Positions 11,788 through 24,576 of a stretch of DNA of 64,000 nucleotides are shown here, one piece after another. The notes beneath the pieces were generated by a model. It was not told where the DNA came from and did no database searches. It was given only the letters and a program-made list of their open reading frames with translations. Made by a program: the position numbers and the translations under genes. This DNA is from Inonotus obliquus. Lineage: Eukaryota > Basidiomycota > Agaricomycetes > Hymenochaetales > Hymenochaetaceae. The stretch spans positions 3,038,001 through 3,102,000 of the forward strand of contig JAJHTX010000001.1 in assembly GCA_032164295.1 (NCBI GenBank), written 5' to 3'. The stretch's first letter is position 1. Every line of letters starts with the position of its first letter.

Positions 11788-12622
11788 TTAAAATGAAGCT
11801 TCAAGTAGCTCGGCAGAAGATGGCAGGCGAAGGTTGAACGCTGTGAATGACGGATATGGGAAGGAAACGAATAGGGTCCCGGATATGCAGCGGAGCAGGG
11901 ACTCAGAAGAGAGGCATAGATTAAGATTGGGACCTCCCGAGGGAGTGACAGAGTGAAAAAAACGGCAATATGAATGTGGTAACATGGATTGCATACGTAC
12001 CAGCTTCGGAAATTTCGACAACGTTGGTTTCGAGTACGAGACCGCCTTGAATGACCTCTGCTAGGATGTGGTGAACCTGTTCCGGTTGACAATTAGACAT
12101 ACTTAAAGATCGTTTGAAGAATTGATGAGCGAAAACCGACATCATCGAAGTGGAATACAAGATCGAGCTCGCACACGTTCTCGAACGCCCTGTCTAGAGA
12201 CTCAACGAATACCTAATCGTGCTTCATAAGTTACCGCAATAATGTGACACTCGGAGACTCCACACACCTGGATTAGATCCAAAATGCCCAGCTCACTCTC
12301 CGACGTATCCACAACAAACACAAAATACAGAGTTGCGTAGCACCTATACACTACGCGCACTTCGTCTCCAATCCTATCACCTAGCAGTGCATTCAATTCA
12401 GGCGTATCGAGAAAGTTGCATAAAGTTGGTGAGCGTGACGAAACAAGCGAGAATATCTTGTTGATGAGCTGTTGAGATTGCGTTCGGAGAGGAGTATAAA
12501 ACTTGGTTAGGCGTGGGACGCCGGAAGTGTTGACTGTAATAAGCAGACATGATAGTTTTAGATGAGACGGAAGTGCGTGGCTAGTTTGTTGTAGGCCCAC
12601 ATATTAGTACGGCGTGTATCAT
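11788..12622 (-). CDS. AP-3 adaptor complex sigma subunit
   Basis: The first exon is only 22 nt (12622-12601). It splices to 12533 in phase 1 and gives 'MIHAVLIFNTSGVPRLTKFY', matching the conserved sigma start 'MIKAILIFN..GKPRLSKFY'. Later exons give 'SPTLCNFLDTPE', 'YRCYATLYFVFVVDTSESEL', 'GILDLIQVFVESLDRAFENV', 'CELDLVFHFDDVHHILAEVI' and 'QGGLVLETNVVEISEAG', and the end is 'AAFNLRLPSSAELLEASF'. The longin-like fold of clathrin-adaptor small chains is unmistakable, and the VHHILAE and LVLETN pattern points to AP-3 rather than AP-1 or AP-2. AP-3 carries cargo from the Golgi or endosomes to the vacuole. The last intron, about 170 bp (12001 down to about 11841), is long for this window. Convergent with MED6. 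Confidence 0.9.
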
Positions 12623-12859
12623 CGTGTTCAAGTTGGTTTGTGGTCAAGGTCAAGTTACAGTGTTGATCGACGGGTTCGTGATCTTCGTAAATAGCGCATC
12701 AATTACGACGATTGATATATACTACATATATACTATACATAAAACAAAGGAAAATATACTGGCTTGCAGATATTTTGCGGAAACATGTCGCGGCTGTATG
12801 CTTCTTGATACTATCCAAGATGAAAAGAATCACAGTCCAGAAACCCTATGAAGTCAAGG

Positions 12860-14694
12860 CTATTCTTCATCCTCAGATTCATCCCAGTCCTCTTCTTCGT
12901 CTTCTGTGTCATACTCATCTTCGATGTTCTCTTCGGCGTTTGCATCCAAGTCAGGTTGAGCAACGTTGGTATCTGCATTATTGTTGGTCTTGCCGGTATC
13001 ATCACGAACACCCGGCTCGCAAAGATGCTGATAGAGTAAAGATCAGAAGCTGACGGGTGGAAAGGAGCACAAAGCATACATTCAATTTGCTCGCATGTTC
13101 GCCTCTGTGAACCTGTGTCCTACAATTCCATCCATACCTAATCATAAACGTAGTAAGATCAACGGAAACAAATCTTCGTGAGAAGCTCGAAACTTACCAG
13201 CAGTTTGTTTTGAACTGATGCCCGGCTAGGTAACTCTTCTCAGTACGAATTTCGCGCGGCCGATTATCATCCGCTACTACTCACTTTTGACTAGCTGACT
13301 CACGACCCACGTAAACATCTTTTCCCTCATGAAGTTTTGTATGCAAGTAATGCACAGCCAGTCGGACTTCCACCAGCCGCTTTCTGGATCGTTCTCCAGA
13401 TCGAACATTTCGCTGAGCGTGGGAGCATGAGAATCACGCCGCTCATACAACGCGCTCACAGTTATCCTCACACTGCCATTCATACTCAACTTTCCAGGCA
13501 AAAAAGCCAGAAGATTGTCCACATCAAGATAAGAGTGTAGGAAATGCCAGTCTAGAGAAGAGATTATGATTGTTCCGACAGCGAGATAGTTTACACGCTT
13601 ACTGTTCTGTCCAAAAAGCTCGGGAGTCTGATTGCCACACTTCTGGCCTATAAGCTCGTTAGAAGCCAGTCACCATCTAATAAAGGCATCAAGGCGTACA
13701 GGTTTGGATATCTTCGACTCGATAATTTGTGAGAATGGCCCTGCGGCCATATTTTCCTTCGAAAAGCTGCTTTACTTGTTGCTCTCGAAGATGGTTGTCG
13801 AAACCGGCCCTAACAGCCATGGCTCCCCGCTGAAGAGAAGTACCAAATGACGCAGGAACGATGCCCCCGTCGAATTGTGCCAGAAGTTCATCTAATCTGA
13901 GTTCGGGAGGTTTATGATTCTGTACCGCAGTGCCTTTGCAGAAAAGAATGAGCATGTGCGTTCTTTATTCTTTGGAAAGGTATACCATGGAAACGCATAT
14001 GCTTGCGCATCACAGAGAAGAAGAGAGCATCAAGGAAGACAGTCCCCTCTCGGACTTCAACGAGCTCTGCTTCGCTCATGTTCGTCACGAAGCTGATATT
14101 CAAGCCACGCGGGATTGATTGGGGATGGCTGTCGTTCAATAACACGCTAATAATCCATAGGCGATACATGGCACGTTGAAACTTGAAGATCTCTACTTCC
14201 GAGAGTGTACTGACAGTCGCACTTCGATCCTTGTAACTTCTCAGAGTAAGCCTGAGTTTCTATCCACAGTCCAACATCTCCACTCACAGAAGGCAAAAGA
14301 ACGACTCAAGTCTCTTTACAGTTGCAGATACACCGGACAAGGCCTTTGCTTCCGCGGCAGTAACATCGATTGTCCAATGTGCCGAATCCGGATTAGAATT
14401 GCTCAAGCCCTCCAAAATATCTTGCAAGGGCCTGTTTGATAGCATATTCATCGTGCGTACAAGTGCCACAGCGAACGGTAGTGCTGGTCCGACCTCATTG
14501 GTAACTACGGCGCGCATAATTGACCGCTTCCGCGACGCGAATGTATCACAAAAGTGCTTTAAGGAGAGCACCGAATGTTGTAGAGACAGAAAGTCCGGTA
14601 GAAGAGTGAGGATACGGTCGCAGATGTCATGTGGTAGATCGTTGAACGACGTGTGGGAGGTGTGGGTCATGGTGAGGCGTTGGGAAATGAACAT
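12860..14694 (-). CDS. F-box domain protein with Cys-containing C-terminal region
   Basis: ATG 14694 (or 14670) opens an N-terminal F-box: 'SFNDLPHDICDRILTLLPDF' followed by 'LSLQHSVLSLKHFCDTFASR'. This would bind Skp1 in an SCF ubiquitin ligase. The first intron joins '...GVSAT' to 'KLRLTLRSYKDRSATVSTL' in phase, followed by 'SEVEIFKFQRAMYRLWIISV', a block common in large agaricomycete F-box families. Later parts include 'SGWWKSDWLCITCIQNFM' and 'YGWNCRTQVHRGEHASKLN', then a Cys ('HLCEPG') and a very acidic tail ('EDEYDTEDEEEDWDESEDEE') ending at TAG 12862-12860. The spaced Cys/His residues could bind zinc, which is inference. Two middle exon joins (about 13560-13910) were not fully resolved. 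The substrate is unknown. Confidence 0.75.
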
Positions 14695-14913
14695 GCGTCG
14701 GTGGCTCGTTTATATAGTGGGCGGTTGTTCGGGACCGCGACCCGTCACGCGATTGATGCGCCCAGAGTCATGAGTCACACGCCCGCCCTCTTGTTGATTT
14801 TCTTATTTAGGAAACTCCATGACTCTATACACCAAATTATGTAACATCAACGATTTGAATGAAAAACTCTCATTTGAATCAGATACAAGATAATTATAAT
14901 TACAGAGTGCATT

Positions 14914-17900
14914 TTATGATTCATCCCTAGGTAACCAGCCTGGCTCTAATCTCCCAGCTAGGGTGCTCACTGGACCTGCAAGACCCGCCTGGCTCTTGAA
15001 ACTCTCCAGGAGGTTCTTGATCATACCATAGTCCATCGGCTCCTCGTCTCCGGAATCTCCTTCATCGCGTTCTAGCGCAGCTCGAAGCTCCGCATCCATT
15101 GCCGCCTCTATATCATCGTTTTCATCGCTCATGTTCTCATCGGCGCCAGCGGTTGCCCGCCCCTTTCCTTTTTTGCTTGAAAGAGGCCTTGTGTCGTCAT
15201 TTAGAGACTTGGCCGCTCGCCTTTGTGTCGATCGCTTCGCGAGCTGAGCGTTTCTCAGTTCTGCCTCCATCGCTTCCATTACGGCTTCAAAGGAGTCGAG
15301 GTTTGGATTAGCACTAGGTCGAGGACCGGATCGAGCGTTTTGCAGCTGCGGACCAGCATCCTCTTCTCGTTTTCTTACGCTGTGAAAAGGAGCAGTCTTC
15401 TCCTCCTTCGGGCGAGTTTGATTGACCTCCATCCCCTTTGGGACATATGCTAGAATGAAAACATGCCTCAGTAAACCTCCAACTGAAAGGTCAAGTTAAA
15501 TCATACATACCTCCTCGACTCCTCCGATCTCGGAGGATGTCATTCCACATGTCGTCCGAGATACCAAGTGCAGTCCGTGAAAACTCGAGGAATTCCTCCT
15601 GTTCCTCCCGCATGTCAATTTCAACCTCACCGACAATCTGTGGACGGTCCTCTTCTTCTTCCTCGTCCCCCGCTTCTTCGTCCGTTTCATCATCTGAGTC
15701 GACGCCATCGAAGTCATCGCGTGGAAGAATTGGTCTGCGAATTGGTTTCGAATGTCGTGTACCTGGTACTAATTGCTTAGTGTCTTCTCTCAATTCTGTG
15801 TCCATTGTCACAGGAGCAACTTTCTGTGAGGTGGTATAGTATTCTGGCGGCATCTTCCCGTAATCTGACGGATCAAGAGCAGGAACGAGCTTGTCCATCG
15901 CTTCTTGACGTGCGGTTTTCTCTGCCGAGCCTTTGCCATCCTCCTCCTGCTTGTTTTTGTCGTCAGACTCCGATTCAGACTCATCCTCGCTGAACTCGGA
16001 TAGTTCATCATCTTCTGACATTTTCTCACTATCATGTAAACTTCAATAAGTACGAGCTCTTACGCAGAGAGAAATCACTCACTCCTCAAAAATTGCGCCC
16101 TCTAGAGTACCCTCGCCTTCAACGAAGGTTTCAATCTTCTTAGCCAAACCCTTTAGCTTGTCCGCCTGTGCCTGAGCTAGACGGTTTTCCTGATCCTCAA
16201 CTGAAACTGGTTGATCAACTTCCATTGCATCTACTTTCTCGGAAGAATACGCGACTTTCTTCTTCGAATGCATTGCCTCTTCGAGCCTCTGGTCGAAGGT
16301 CTCCGCATCAATGTCCAACCAGTCATCCGAATCCTCGTCTAAGTCCGGAAGAGTCGGATTCTCTCCGGCCCGCGCGATTGCGCTGTTAACAAGATTCGCA
16401 AAGGAAGGACGCGCAGAGTCCCTAATGACAGCGGGAGTTAGAACTTTAGTTAGGGCGGGGACTTACCACTTACTCGTTATGCCTTGAGTTCACGAATACA
16501 TCAGCTGCGCGGTCTTCCAGTTCGTTCCATAATTGAGATCCCTCAAGCTCGTTCCTGAAGTATCCGCTCGATCTCAGTTTGTTGATATATTCAACGTACT
16601 CTGAGTTCCGTCGAAGCGCATCTTTTCGTGCTTCAGCCTGGGGAGGAGCCTCGTAAATAACCGATCTTTACTAAAGAGTCCCATACATTATTTACCGAGC
16701 TTTTCAGGGCCTCTGAGCTTAGCACTTCCGATTTGGACTTGCTTTCCTGATATAGCATCTCGAAACCACACGCCTAGCATAGTTGTCAATATGCTTCTAG
16801 ATGATGTAGAATAGAATTCATGGTTACCCACCATCTTCATGCCAACATCTCTCCATCTCCATTCACGTGTCCCTTCGCGCTCCTTAAACTGACCAAATAT
16901 TTTTGGAGGGTGGAATTTCTGCCCTACTAGCTGAGCATAGGCCGTCCGTGTCATACGTACTGGGCTCAGTATTGACGTTTGTGGTGGGAACCGGGACATC
17001 TTATGAGCGGCCTATGAAGAAATTGGTTTCATAAGCATATGTTTTATGAGATTATTCAGATAAACTCACACGAAGTTGTAGTGCATCCCTGGTGTAGAAC
17101 GTTTCGACAGCTCTTTGAGTTAATGACGGATCATTTAAGAGAGCTTTGGCTATATCGATCGGAATGAATGCCTTTGCAACATGAATGTGTTGACGTGTGG
17201 AGCCAGGATAACTGTTTCATGTTGAGGGTATGGAAGTAGTGAAAGATATACAACATACCCAACTATCCGCTTCCACACGGCCCCTTGGATCTCTTCGGGT
17301 GCTTCCGTAGGATCACTAGAGCGAAGAGCTATTAGTGCATCCTGGACATTCAGCCATCCATCATCATCTCCACCGACGAAGTTTTCTCCATCATCACTTT
17401 CACTCCCTCCAAGTCTTCGGCGCTGCTTCGGCTTTGTAGATGGTGCGGATAGGTACGAAAGCGGAATGAGGTGAAGGTTACCATGATATATCCAGACCTG
17501 AACGTGTTTAAATAAATCAGTCAGTTCGAGTGCCACTGTATTGTTACCTACCCTGTTCTCAGAGTTATCCGGTGTCACCCACGATGGCAAGTACTCTGCG
17601 GCTTCAATGAGCAGAAATTCGCCATCCGAGTCATACACGCTAAATGTCGAAATTTCTTTTGGTCATTTCTACACTGATCGTTCTGTTCAATGAAGGCAAA
17701 GCAACTTACGTCACAGCGACATCCCATTTCTTGCTAACCTCACGCAGGAGCCAAACAACACACCATTCGTCATCAACACTATCCCCAACACGCATACTTC
17801 CCTCGAGCGCCCATTTATCTTGCTTTCCTTTACTAGAATTGTAAGAATCAGGGACAATTTTGAGCTCAAACGCGTCCCGGTGCCAGATGAAGTCAAAAGG

Positions 17901-18038
17901 AAGAAGCTCCTTCACATAGGATTCGATGAGAGCGGCTAGGCTCGTTACAGATGACTTATCCGCAGCATTAGGAGGAGGATAGAGAGAGTATTGTAATGTG
18001 TCTTCAGAGATGCCCGGGGGACGGTTGAATATGTCCAT
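14914..18038 (-). CDS. Ecdysoneless/SGT1 family protein
   Basis: ATG 18038, stop at 14916-14914, with about eight exons. The N-terminal ECD signature is clear: 'DTLQYSLYP', 'VKELLPFDFIWHRDAFELK', 'DDEWCVVWLLREVSKKW', 'DSDGEFLLIEAAEYLPSW', 'SENRVWIYHGNLHLIPLSY', 'QDALIALRSS' and 'HVAKAFIPIDIAKALLNDP'. The middle is acidic ('ESESESDD', 'DEEEEEDRP') and the C-terminus has the conserved 'DYGMIKNLLESFKSQAGLAG' and 'AGRLEPGWLPRDE'. The family is named from Drosophila ecdysoneless and from a fission-yeast protein called SGT1 that is unrelated to the Hsp90 co-chaperone Sgt1. Roles reported for relatives are transcriptional co-activation and pre-mRNA splicing or R2TP interaction. The gene is divergent from V-ATPase F, with only 143 bp between start codons. 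Confidence 0.9.
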
Positions 18039-18181
18039 GGTAGTCGAAACTCAGGAGGAAGGAAGACATACACCGTCGATCCCCAGTACCGAATCGTATC
18101 ACGTAAGCTATTGAGCTAACTACCTACTTAACACCTTGCTTCAACTGTTTCCTTGTTCCTCAGTAGCAGCAAGAGGCCAAC

Positions 18182-18878
18182 ATGACGACAGCTCCTCCCT
18201 CGAAGGAACGAAACTTGATCGCTGTAATAGGAGATGAGGCGAGTAAGGTTTGTTTCTTATTGCGCTTTGACTGACGACCTTTCTTCTTGGATCTACTCCT
18301 GTGGCGTGTATGCCCTCCTGCTTGTATGAAATGCCGTTGAACCTTCCGCACGAAACGCATTACATCCTGTAGGACAGTATAACGGGTCTTCTTCTTGCAG
18401 GTATTGGGAACGTAAGCGAACAAGGAACGAAGAACTTCCTTATTGTCGACTCCAGTATGTGTCTTTCGTTTACTTTCTTGGCTGTTATTCCTAATAACGT
18501 CTGTATCTTACTTCGAACATATTTCTATCCAACGCGTGCATAGAGACACAGCCATCAAAGATAGAGTCTGATTTTGAAGAGTTCACGGAGCGTAAGGATA
18601 TTGCGATTCTGCTCATAAACCAGCATGTACGCATCTCTGTGGTTACTCCAACCCTCATCAATACTAACTTTACTACAATTTCTAGATCGCGGATAAAATT
18701 CGACCGACAGTGGACAGGTACCAGCAAGCCTTCCCAGCATTGCTTGAAATCCCTTCGAAAGAGCATCCATATGGTACGTTCCACGTTTCGTGTATCAATA
18801 CTTCGAGCTTACCATTATAAATTAGACCCAAGCAGAGATTCCGTGCTCAGGCGGGTGCAGAAACTCTTCGGTGACTGA
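18182..18878 (+). CDS. VMA7: V-type H+-ATPase subunit F
   Basis: Five exons join in phase: 18182-18247, 18373-18454, 18544-18626, 18686-18773 and 18826-18878. The protein starts '[19 protein letters not shown]', continues '[12 protein letters not shown]', 'KNFLIVDS', '[19 protein letters not shown]', '[20 protein letters not shown]' and 'EIPSKEHPY', and ends '[17 protein letters not shown]'. This is the full-length Vma7 pattern of about 123 residues. Subunit F sits in the V1 rotor stalk and is needed for assembly and ATP-driven proton pumping into the vacuole and endosomes. The first intron (125 bp) and its upstream side carry a minus-strand ORF that is a shadow. Shares a 143-bp promoter gap with the Ecdysoneless gene. 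Confidence 0.92.
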
Positions 18879-19338
18879 TAGAGACACTTCGCCGCTGCCC
18901 AGGCTTCACATCTTATTGCCTGCTCCCACACCATACCGAAATTCGCGTATGACATATTTATTTTACCTCTTGTAATTTCACGACAAACATCCGCACGTTG
19001 GTCAGAATCTAAGGATTCGGTCTATTCAAAGAACTGGCTACAGATGGCACTGGATTGAGCGGAGTGTTTGTAGGGCCTTATGATACAAGTACAGCATCCG
19101 GAGCTCAACTATGCAAGATGAACGCGCGATTATTTGCTATAATGGGTCTCATGCAAAGGGCTTGACCAGATGCCAGGTTCGGGTTAAAGCGAGACAAATG
19201 CTGCAAAGCAATCAAAGATCTGGTACTATACAATACAGCACGAAAAGGTGTCATGAACGTTATGTGATGCCTATTCCTCGTATCTGCCAGTGTGACTGGT
19301 TGTGGAAATGTATGGAGTGGGTGTATGGAGTGGGTGAG
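18879..19338. other. convergent intergenic region, no gene seen
   Basis: A 460-bp gap between the V-ATPase F stop and the Tim21 stop. It should hold two 3'UTRs; no RNA gene or repeat was recognised. A direct duplication 'gtatggagtggg' occurs at about 19311-19334, next to the Tim21 stop. Confidence 0.45.
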
Positions 19339-20722
19339 CTATGACCATCGTAGAACCGCTTCGTATTCGCGGACGTCTGGCGTGCGGTGCACGAAGACGC
19401 GCTTAGGGTAACGAGCGCGTGAATCTGGGAATAGAGATCAGATAAAGGATTACGGACAGAAGAAAGGCAGTGCAACGTACGAGGCATGTCAATGAGTATA
19501 TATCTCCAAACGAAGTCGCCATTGTCGTTCTGTAAAGGACCAGTATTAATCATATAATCAGACCGACCAGAAGCAAACTATTAACCTTCACAAGATCGCA
19601 GTGGACCTCGCCCTCATCAAACACTTCGACATGTTGCTTCGGGTCTGGTCCACCGCTTCGACTGGAAGTAGTTACACTTTTCCCAATACCAGAGAATAGA
19701 CCAGTGATAGTCCCCCATATACCACCTTCCTCTGTATTCCTTCCGATCTGCGTATCGCGTCGCGATGTCGATGTTGCCGTCGATGAAGATTCTGGTCCTG
19801 ATCCTAATGGTAAGGATGGTCCAGGAGATCCCTGATAAGCTTCTCCTGTTAGATAAAGGAATAATCGCCGTGCGCCGTCTCGTGTGCTTCGAGCTTTTTC
19901 ACTGGTCCAGTCTCGAACTTCCTCCCATGTCCACGTTTCTTCGCCAACGCTCTTTATCACACCGATAACGCGCGCTTCGTACCCATCATCATCCTCAGAC
20001 TTTGGTTCCGCGCTGACGTAGAAGTTGAGTAATAAGTGTTCTCTGCCCGCCGAGTCCCGCATGACTCGAGATGACACACGCCGGTTGCGATGACGCGGCC
20101 GGATAGCCGAGGGTGGATTATTATGAAAAATCAGTTTGCCTGGAAGGTGTGCCCGTATAATATCGGATTGTTCAATCAGCTTGCTAGCTTCATTGAATTT
20201 GACGGTTGGGGAGTTCCGCGCGAAAAGTTCGGAGAGGAGTGCGTAAACGAGGACGACGGTCAGACCTGCACCGATGGCGATGACTGTGAAGTTTGATGTA
20301 CGCTCTGTCGAACGAAGAACTGTCGCGAAGACAAAGACCTTTAGTATATTCTCTTGTCACTGCTAGTTGCCTGTGAACGTACCTTTGCCCTTCGTCGACA
20401 GTTCACTCCACTTTTTCTGTTTCGGTCCACTCCGTTCGATAGGACCTAGCATGAAAGGGCCCGCAGTGTCTGCTTGCGACTCGCGCACGGCTTGGCGGCG
20501 CTGGTCGAGCGCTTGAGATAGCAACGAAGAAGGGGGTGCATCACGATGGGTCGCGTTCAGGGGAGAAGATGATGCGAATCCCCGCCTTGGAGGCATAGGG
20601 TTCATTTGCGGGACCTTCAAACGCGAGCGCGGACGTGCTCGAGAATGTAGCTGATGAATGCATGGTCGAAAGAAAGCAGCGAAGGAGGTACCACCTCGAG
20701 CGTATAGTTGGACACCGTGCAT
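19339..20722 (-). CDS. TIM21: mitochondrial presequence translocase subunit Tim21
   Basis: ATG 20722, stop TAG 19341-19339, four or more exons. The N-terminus is basic and Ser/Arg-rich ('FRPCIHQLHSRARPRSRLK'), as in a matrix presequence. A TM segment follows after an intron ('FTVIAIGAGLTVVLVYALLS'), then the intermembrane-space Tim21 domain with 'RVMRDSAGREHLLLNFYVSA', 'GVIKSVGEETWTWEEVRDW', 'DEGEVHCDLVK', 'NDNGDFVWRYILIDMP' and a C-terminal 'SRARYPKRVFVHRTPD'. The order TM, beta-rich domain, GEV-H-DL and the WRY..ID motif is the family pattern. Tim21 links TIM23 to TOM and to respiratory chain complexes. A Ser/Thr-rich insertion (about residues 190-240) is longer than in yeast. Confidence 0.85.
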
Positions 20723-20929
20723 GGCGGAGTCAAGGCAGCAAAACCAGTGATCATTTCGTGGATCATCATCAATTACACGTGACTCAGAAGTCTGTTGTTG
20801 TGTTCCAAATTTATGTTCCTAATTTAGACACGCGTTCGTGGTTGTGGTGATATTCTTGTCATTAAACCGAAAAAATAGAACACAGTAACTAATGGTACAC
20901 TAAACCATGCGAGCGTACAGTACAAAATA

Positions 20930-21505
<576 letters not shown>

Positions 21506-22000
21506 TTATTTAGAGCTGATGAGAGAGTTGAGTTTTGGGTAGATTTGTTCAATCGAGTTGAGGATGATGAGAGTCTGTGATAAGGAGACGAAGTGAGCAC
21601 CGCACCGAATTTATATCGTCCACAAGTTGTTGACCGGCATATCCCGAGATGAGTAGCACATGAGCCAACAACAGAACCACACTGCGCGTGAAGCGTGACG
21701 TGACATGTCGCGACGCGTCGGTGATCTGCGTTTGTTATGACTATCTAGAGTTCCGTTGCCCTCAATGACAAAGCAATCTCCTCTGGGCTTTAGTCGACAC
21801 GTGCCATTCGTCTGTACACAGAGATTGCCAGTGATATGATTCGCCGGGTGTCATGACGGATGTCGATCGGACGTTCAGTCTTCGAATTCGATCCGTCGTC
21901 GGAATGAAGTCATACCCTACGTCGTCTCCGGGCCTCTCCCCACTTATATATCTCCTCTGCCACCCACTCGCCCTTGCTTGATCCCCCCTCCTTTCCTCCA
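21506..22000. promoter_or_regulatory. divergent promoter of histone H3 and catalase
   Basis: Start codons of H3 (21505, minus) and catalase (22001, plus) face away from each other across 495 bp. A TATA-like TATAAAT on the minus strand at 21615-21609 lies about 105 bp upstream of the H3 ATG. A TATATAT on the plus strand at 21945-21951 lies 50 bp upstream of the catalase ATG, followed by a C/T-rich leader typical of strongly expressed fungal genes. The transcription starts and any shared operators are not known. Confidence 0.6.
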
Positions 22001-24576
22001 ATGTCTTCCCTCGCTTCTACTCTCAAGTCTGTAATCCCAGGCATGGAGTCCAACGCTAAGCTTCAAGATCTAAAGAGCAACACTGTCGATGTTCAACACC
22101 ATAAGCCAGGCCTCACCACTGACACCGGCGTTTCTGTATGCGACACAGACAATTGGCTCAAGGCTACGAATGGAACTCAGGTCGGTCCTTCCCTCCTCGA
22201 AGATCAGATTGCTCGAGAGAAGATTCACCGCTTCGACCACGAGCGTATTCCTGAACGTGTCGTGCATGCCCGTGGCGCTGGTGCCTTTGGCGAATTCAAG
22301 GTCTTTGATAGCAGCGCGAGCAAGTGGACCAAAGCTGGTGTCCTCACGGATCCTTCACGTACTACCCCTGTCTTCGTGCGTTTCAGCACTGTCCAGGGCT
22401 CTCGCGGCAGTGCCGTAAGCCGTCGTCTAATATTATGATGTTAGCTTAAGCTCACTCGCTTGCATGAACAGGATACTGTTCGTGATGTGCGAGGCTTCGC
22501 TGTAAAGTTCTACACTCAGGAAGGCAATTGGGATATTGTTGGCAACGATATCCCTGTCTTTTTCATCCAGGATGCGATGAAGTTTCCAGATCTCGTCCAT
22601 GCTGTCAAGCCCGAACCGCACAATGAGGTTCCAACCGGACAATCAGCTCATAACAATTTCTGGGATTACTTCAATTTGCAGCCAGAGAGTGAGTGCTCAG
22701 TATCAGCGATCCTCGATTATATGCTGATCGGAATACGTGTTGAAAAGCATCCCATCTGGTAATGTGGGTCATGTCAGATCGCGGCATTCCCCGTTCCTAC
22801 CGAATGATGCAAGGTTTCGGTGTGAACACTTATACGTTAACAAACGCTCAGGACGAATTTTTTTTCGTTAAATTCCACTGGGTTCCTGAGTTGGGAGTTC
22901 ACAGTTTCGTCTGGGATGAAGCGCTCAAGCTCGCGGGGCAGGATCCAGGTGAATAATCTATGGAGCTGTTAACCATCAACTATAATATAATAAACTCTAC
23001 ATTTTGTAGATTTTCATAGAAAGGATCTGAACGAGGCCATTGAGAACGGTGCACCACCGAAATGGACGTTGTGTATGCAGATCATTCCGGAGGCGGATGA
23101 GAACAAGTTCGACTTTGACATTCTTGATGCGACCAAAGTTTGGCCGGAAGACCTCGTACCGTTGAACCCTGTCGGCGAGTTGGTGCTAAATCGCACCGTC
23201 GATGAGTACTTCCCCCAAGTCGAGCAAGTCGCGTTTTGCACAAGCCACGTTGTCCCGGGCATCGGCTTTAGCAACGATCCTCTCCTTCAGGGAAGGAACT
23301 TCTCCTATTTCGATACTCAGATAACGCGTCTCGGAATAAATTGGCAAGAAGTATGTGCGATTCTGATCAAGATATACTCGCGCTGATTCGCGTGTACTGC
23401 AGCTTCCGATAAATCGACCTATATGTCCGTATATGAATTTCAATCGGGACGGCGCAATGAGGCATCGCATTACGAAGGGCACTGTCAATTATTCTCCCAA
23501 TCGTTTCGATGTAGTCCCACCTGTTCCCGAGGAGAAGGGTGGATATAAAGAGTAAGCCCGTTCCTAACTTGCCTAGCATATTTGACAAACACTTGATATT
23601 TGTTATATCAGGTATCCTCAGCAAGTACACGGAGTGAAACAGCGGATGCGTGGGGCCAAGTTTACCGAGCATTGGGCTCAGGCTCAGCTGTTCTATAACT
23701 CTTTGACAGAAATCGAGAAGATGCACTTGACTTCTGCGATCTCATTTGAACTCGATCATTGCGACGACCCAACGGTCTATAAAACGGCAATCTTGCGCTT
23801 GAATGACATACACCATGATCTCGCGAAACAGGTTGCTATGAATGTTGGCGGCCCCGTTCCTGATAAACCGGGCCGTCCTAATCATGGCCGTAAAGCTCCG
23901 CGCCTCTCACAATTTGATTTCATGCCCAAGACGCCGACCATTAAGTCACGCCGTATCGCCATATTGGTGGCGGACGGTTTCGATTCACCCGTTGTAGAAG
24001 CAATGAAGGCGGCACTTTCCTCAGCAGGTGCCTTGCCTTTCCTCATTGGTCCACGAAGAGGCGAAATCTATCCCGAGGGCACGTCCGCTGGCAAAGGAAA
24101 CGGTGTAGCGGCGGATCATCATTTCGAAGGGCAGCGCTCGACCATGTTTGACGCTCTTTTCATTCCCGGAGGGTCTGAATCGGTTAAGGCACTTGCGAGC
24201 AACGGGCGTGCTATACACTGGGTTCTCGAAGCTTTTGGCCACTTGAAGACCATTGGTGCTGTCGGTGAAGGTGGGATGCTTAATACTTTGTATACCTCAA
24301 TGTTCTGAAAACTTTTCTTCATTGTTAGCGGTGGAATTCCTTAGCGAAGCCGTACGCCTACCCGGAATACAATTTGCCGGTGAAACAGGCGACTCAGTGA
24401 CAGTCGACTTTGGTGTTGTTACAGCTCCTAAGCTTGGCCCTCCCACTTCCTTTGCAGATGGCATCAAAATCATAAAGAACGCCACGGACTTCATCGGAGC
24501 GTTTGCTTATCAAGTCAGCCAGCACAAGTGCTTCGAGCGCGAGACCGCCGGCTTGTCGAGCAAGGTTGCGTATTGA
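22001..24576 (+). CDS. large-subunit (clade 2) catalase with C-terminal flavodoxin/DJ-1-like domain
   Basis: Seven exons join in phase: 22001-22414, 22472-22688, 22748-22948, 23010-23350, 23403-23551, 23612-24270 and 24329-24576. The protein is about 740 residues. The distal His lies in '[16 protein letters not shown]', the distal Asn in '[15 protein letters not shown]', and the proximal haem-ligand Tyr in '[15 protein letters not shown]'. '[12 protein letters not shown]', '[13 protein letters not shown]' and '[13 protein letters not shown]' are also family blocks. After about residue 560 comes the extra domain of large catalases ('[20 protein letters not shown]', '[12 protein letters not shown]', 'IGAVGEG'). 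It converts H2O2 to water and oxygen. The N-terminus has no obvious signal peptide and the C-terminal 'SKVAY' is not a peroxisomal PTS1, so a cytosolic enzyme is inferred. Exon 3 uses an AAG acceptor. Confidence 0.95.

Noticed and set aside
22415..22471. Possible frameshift in catalase after 'GSRGSA'
   Set aside because: Explained by a 57-bp GTAAGC...ACAG intron that restores the conserved '[14 protein letters not shown]'.
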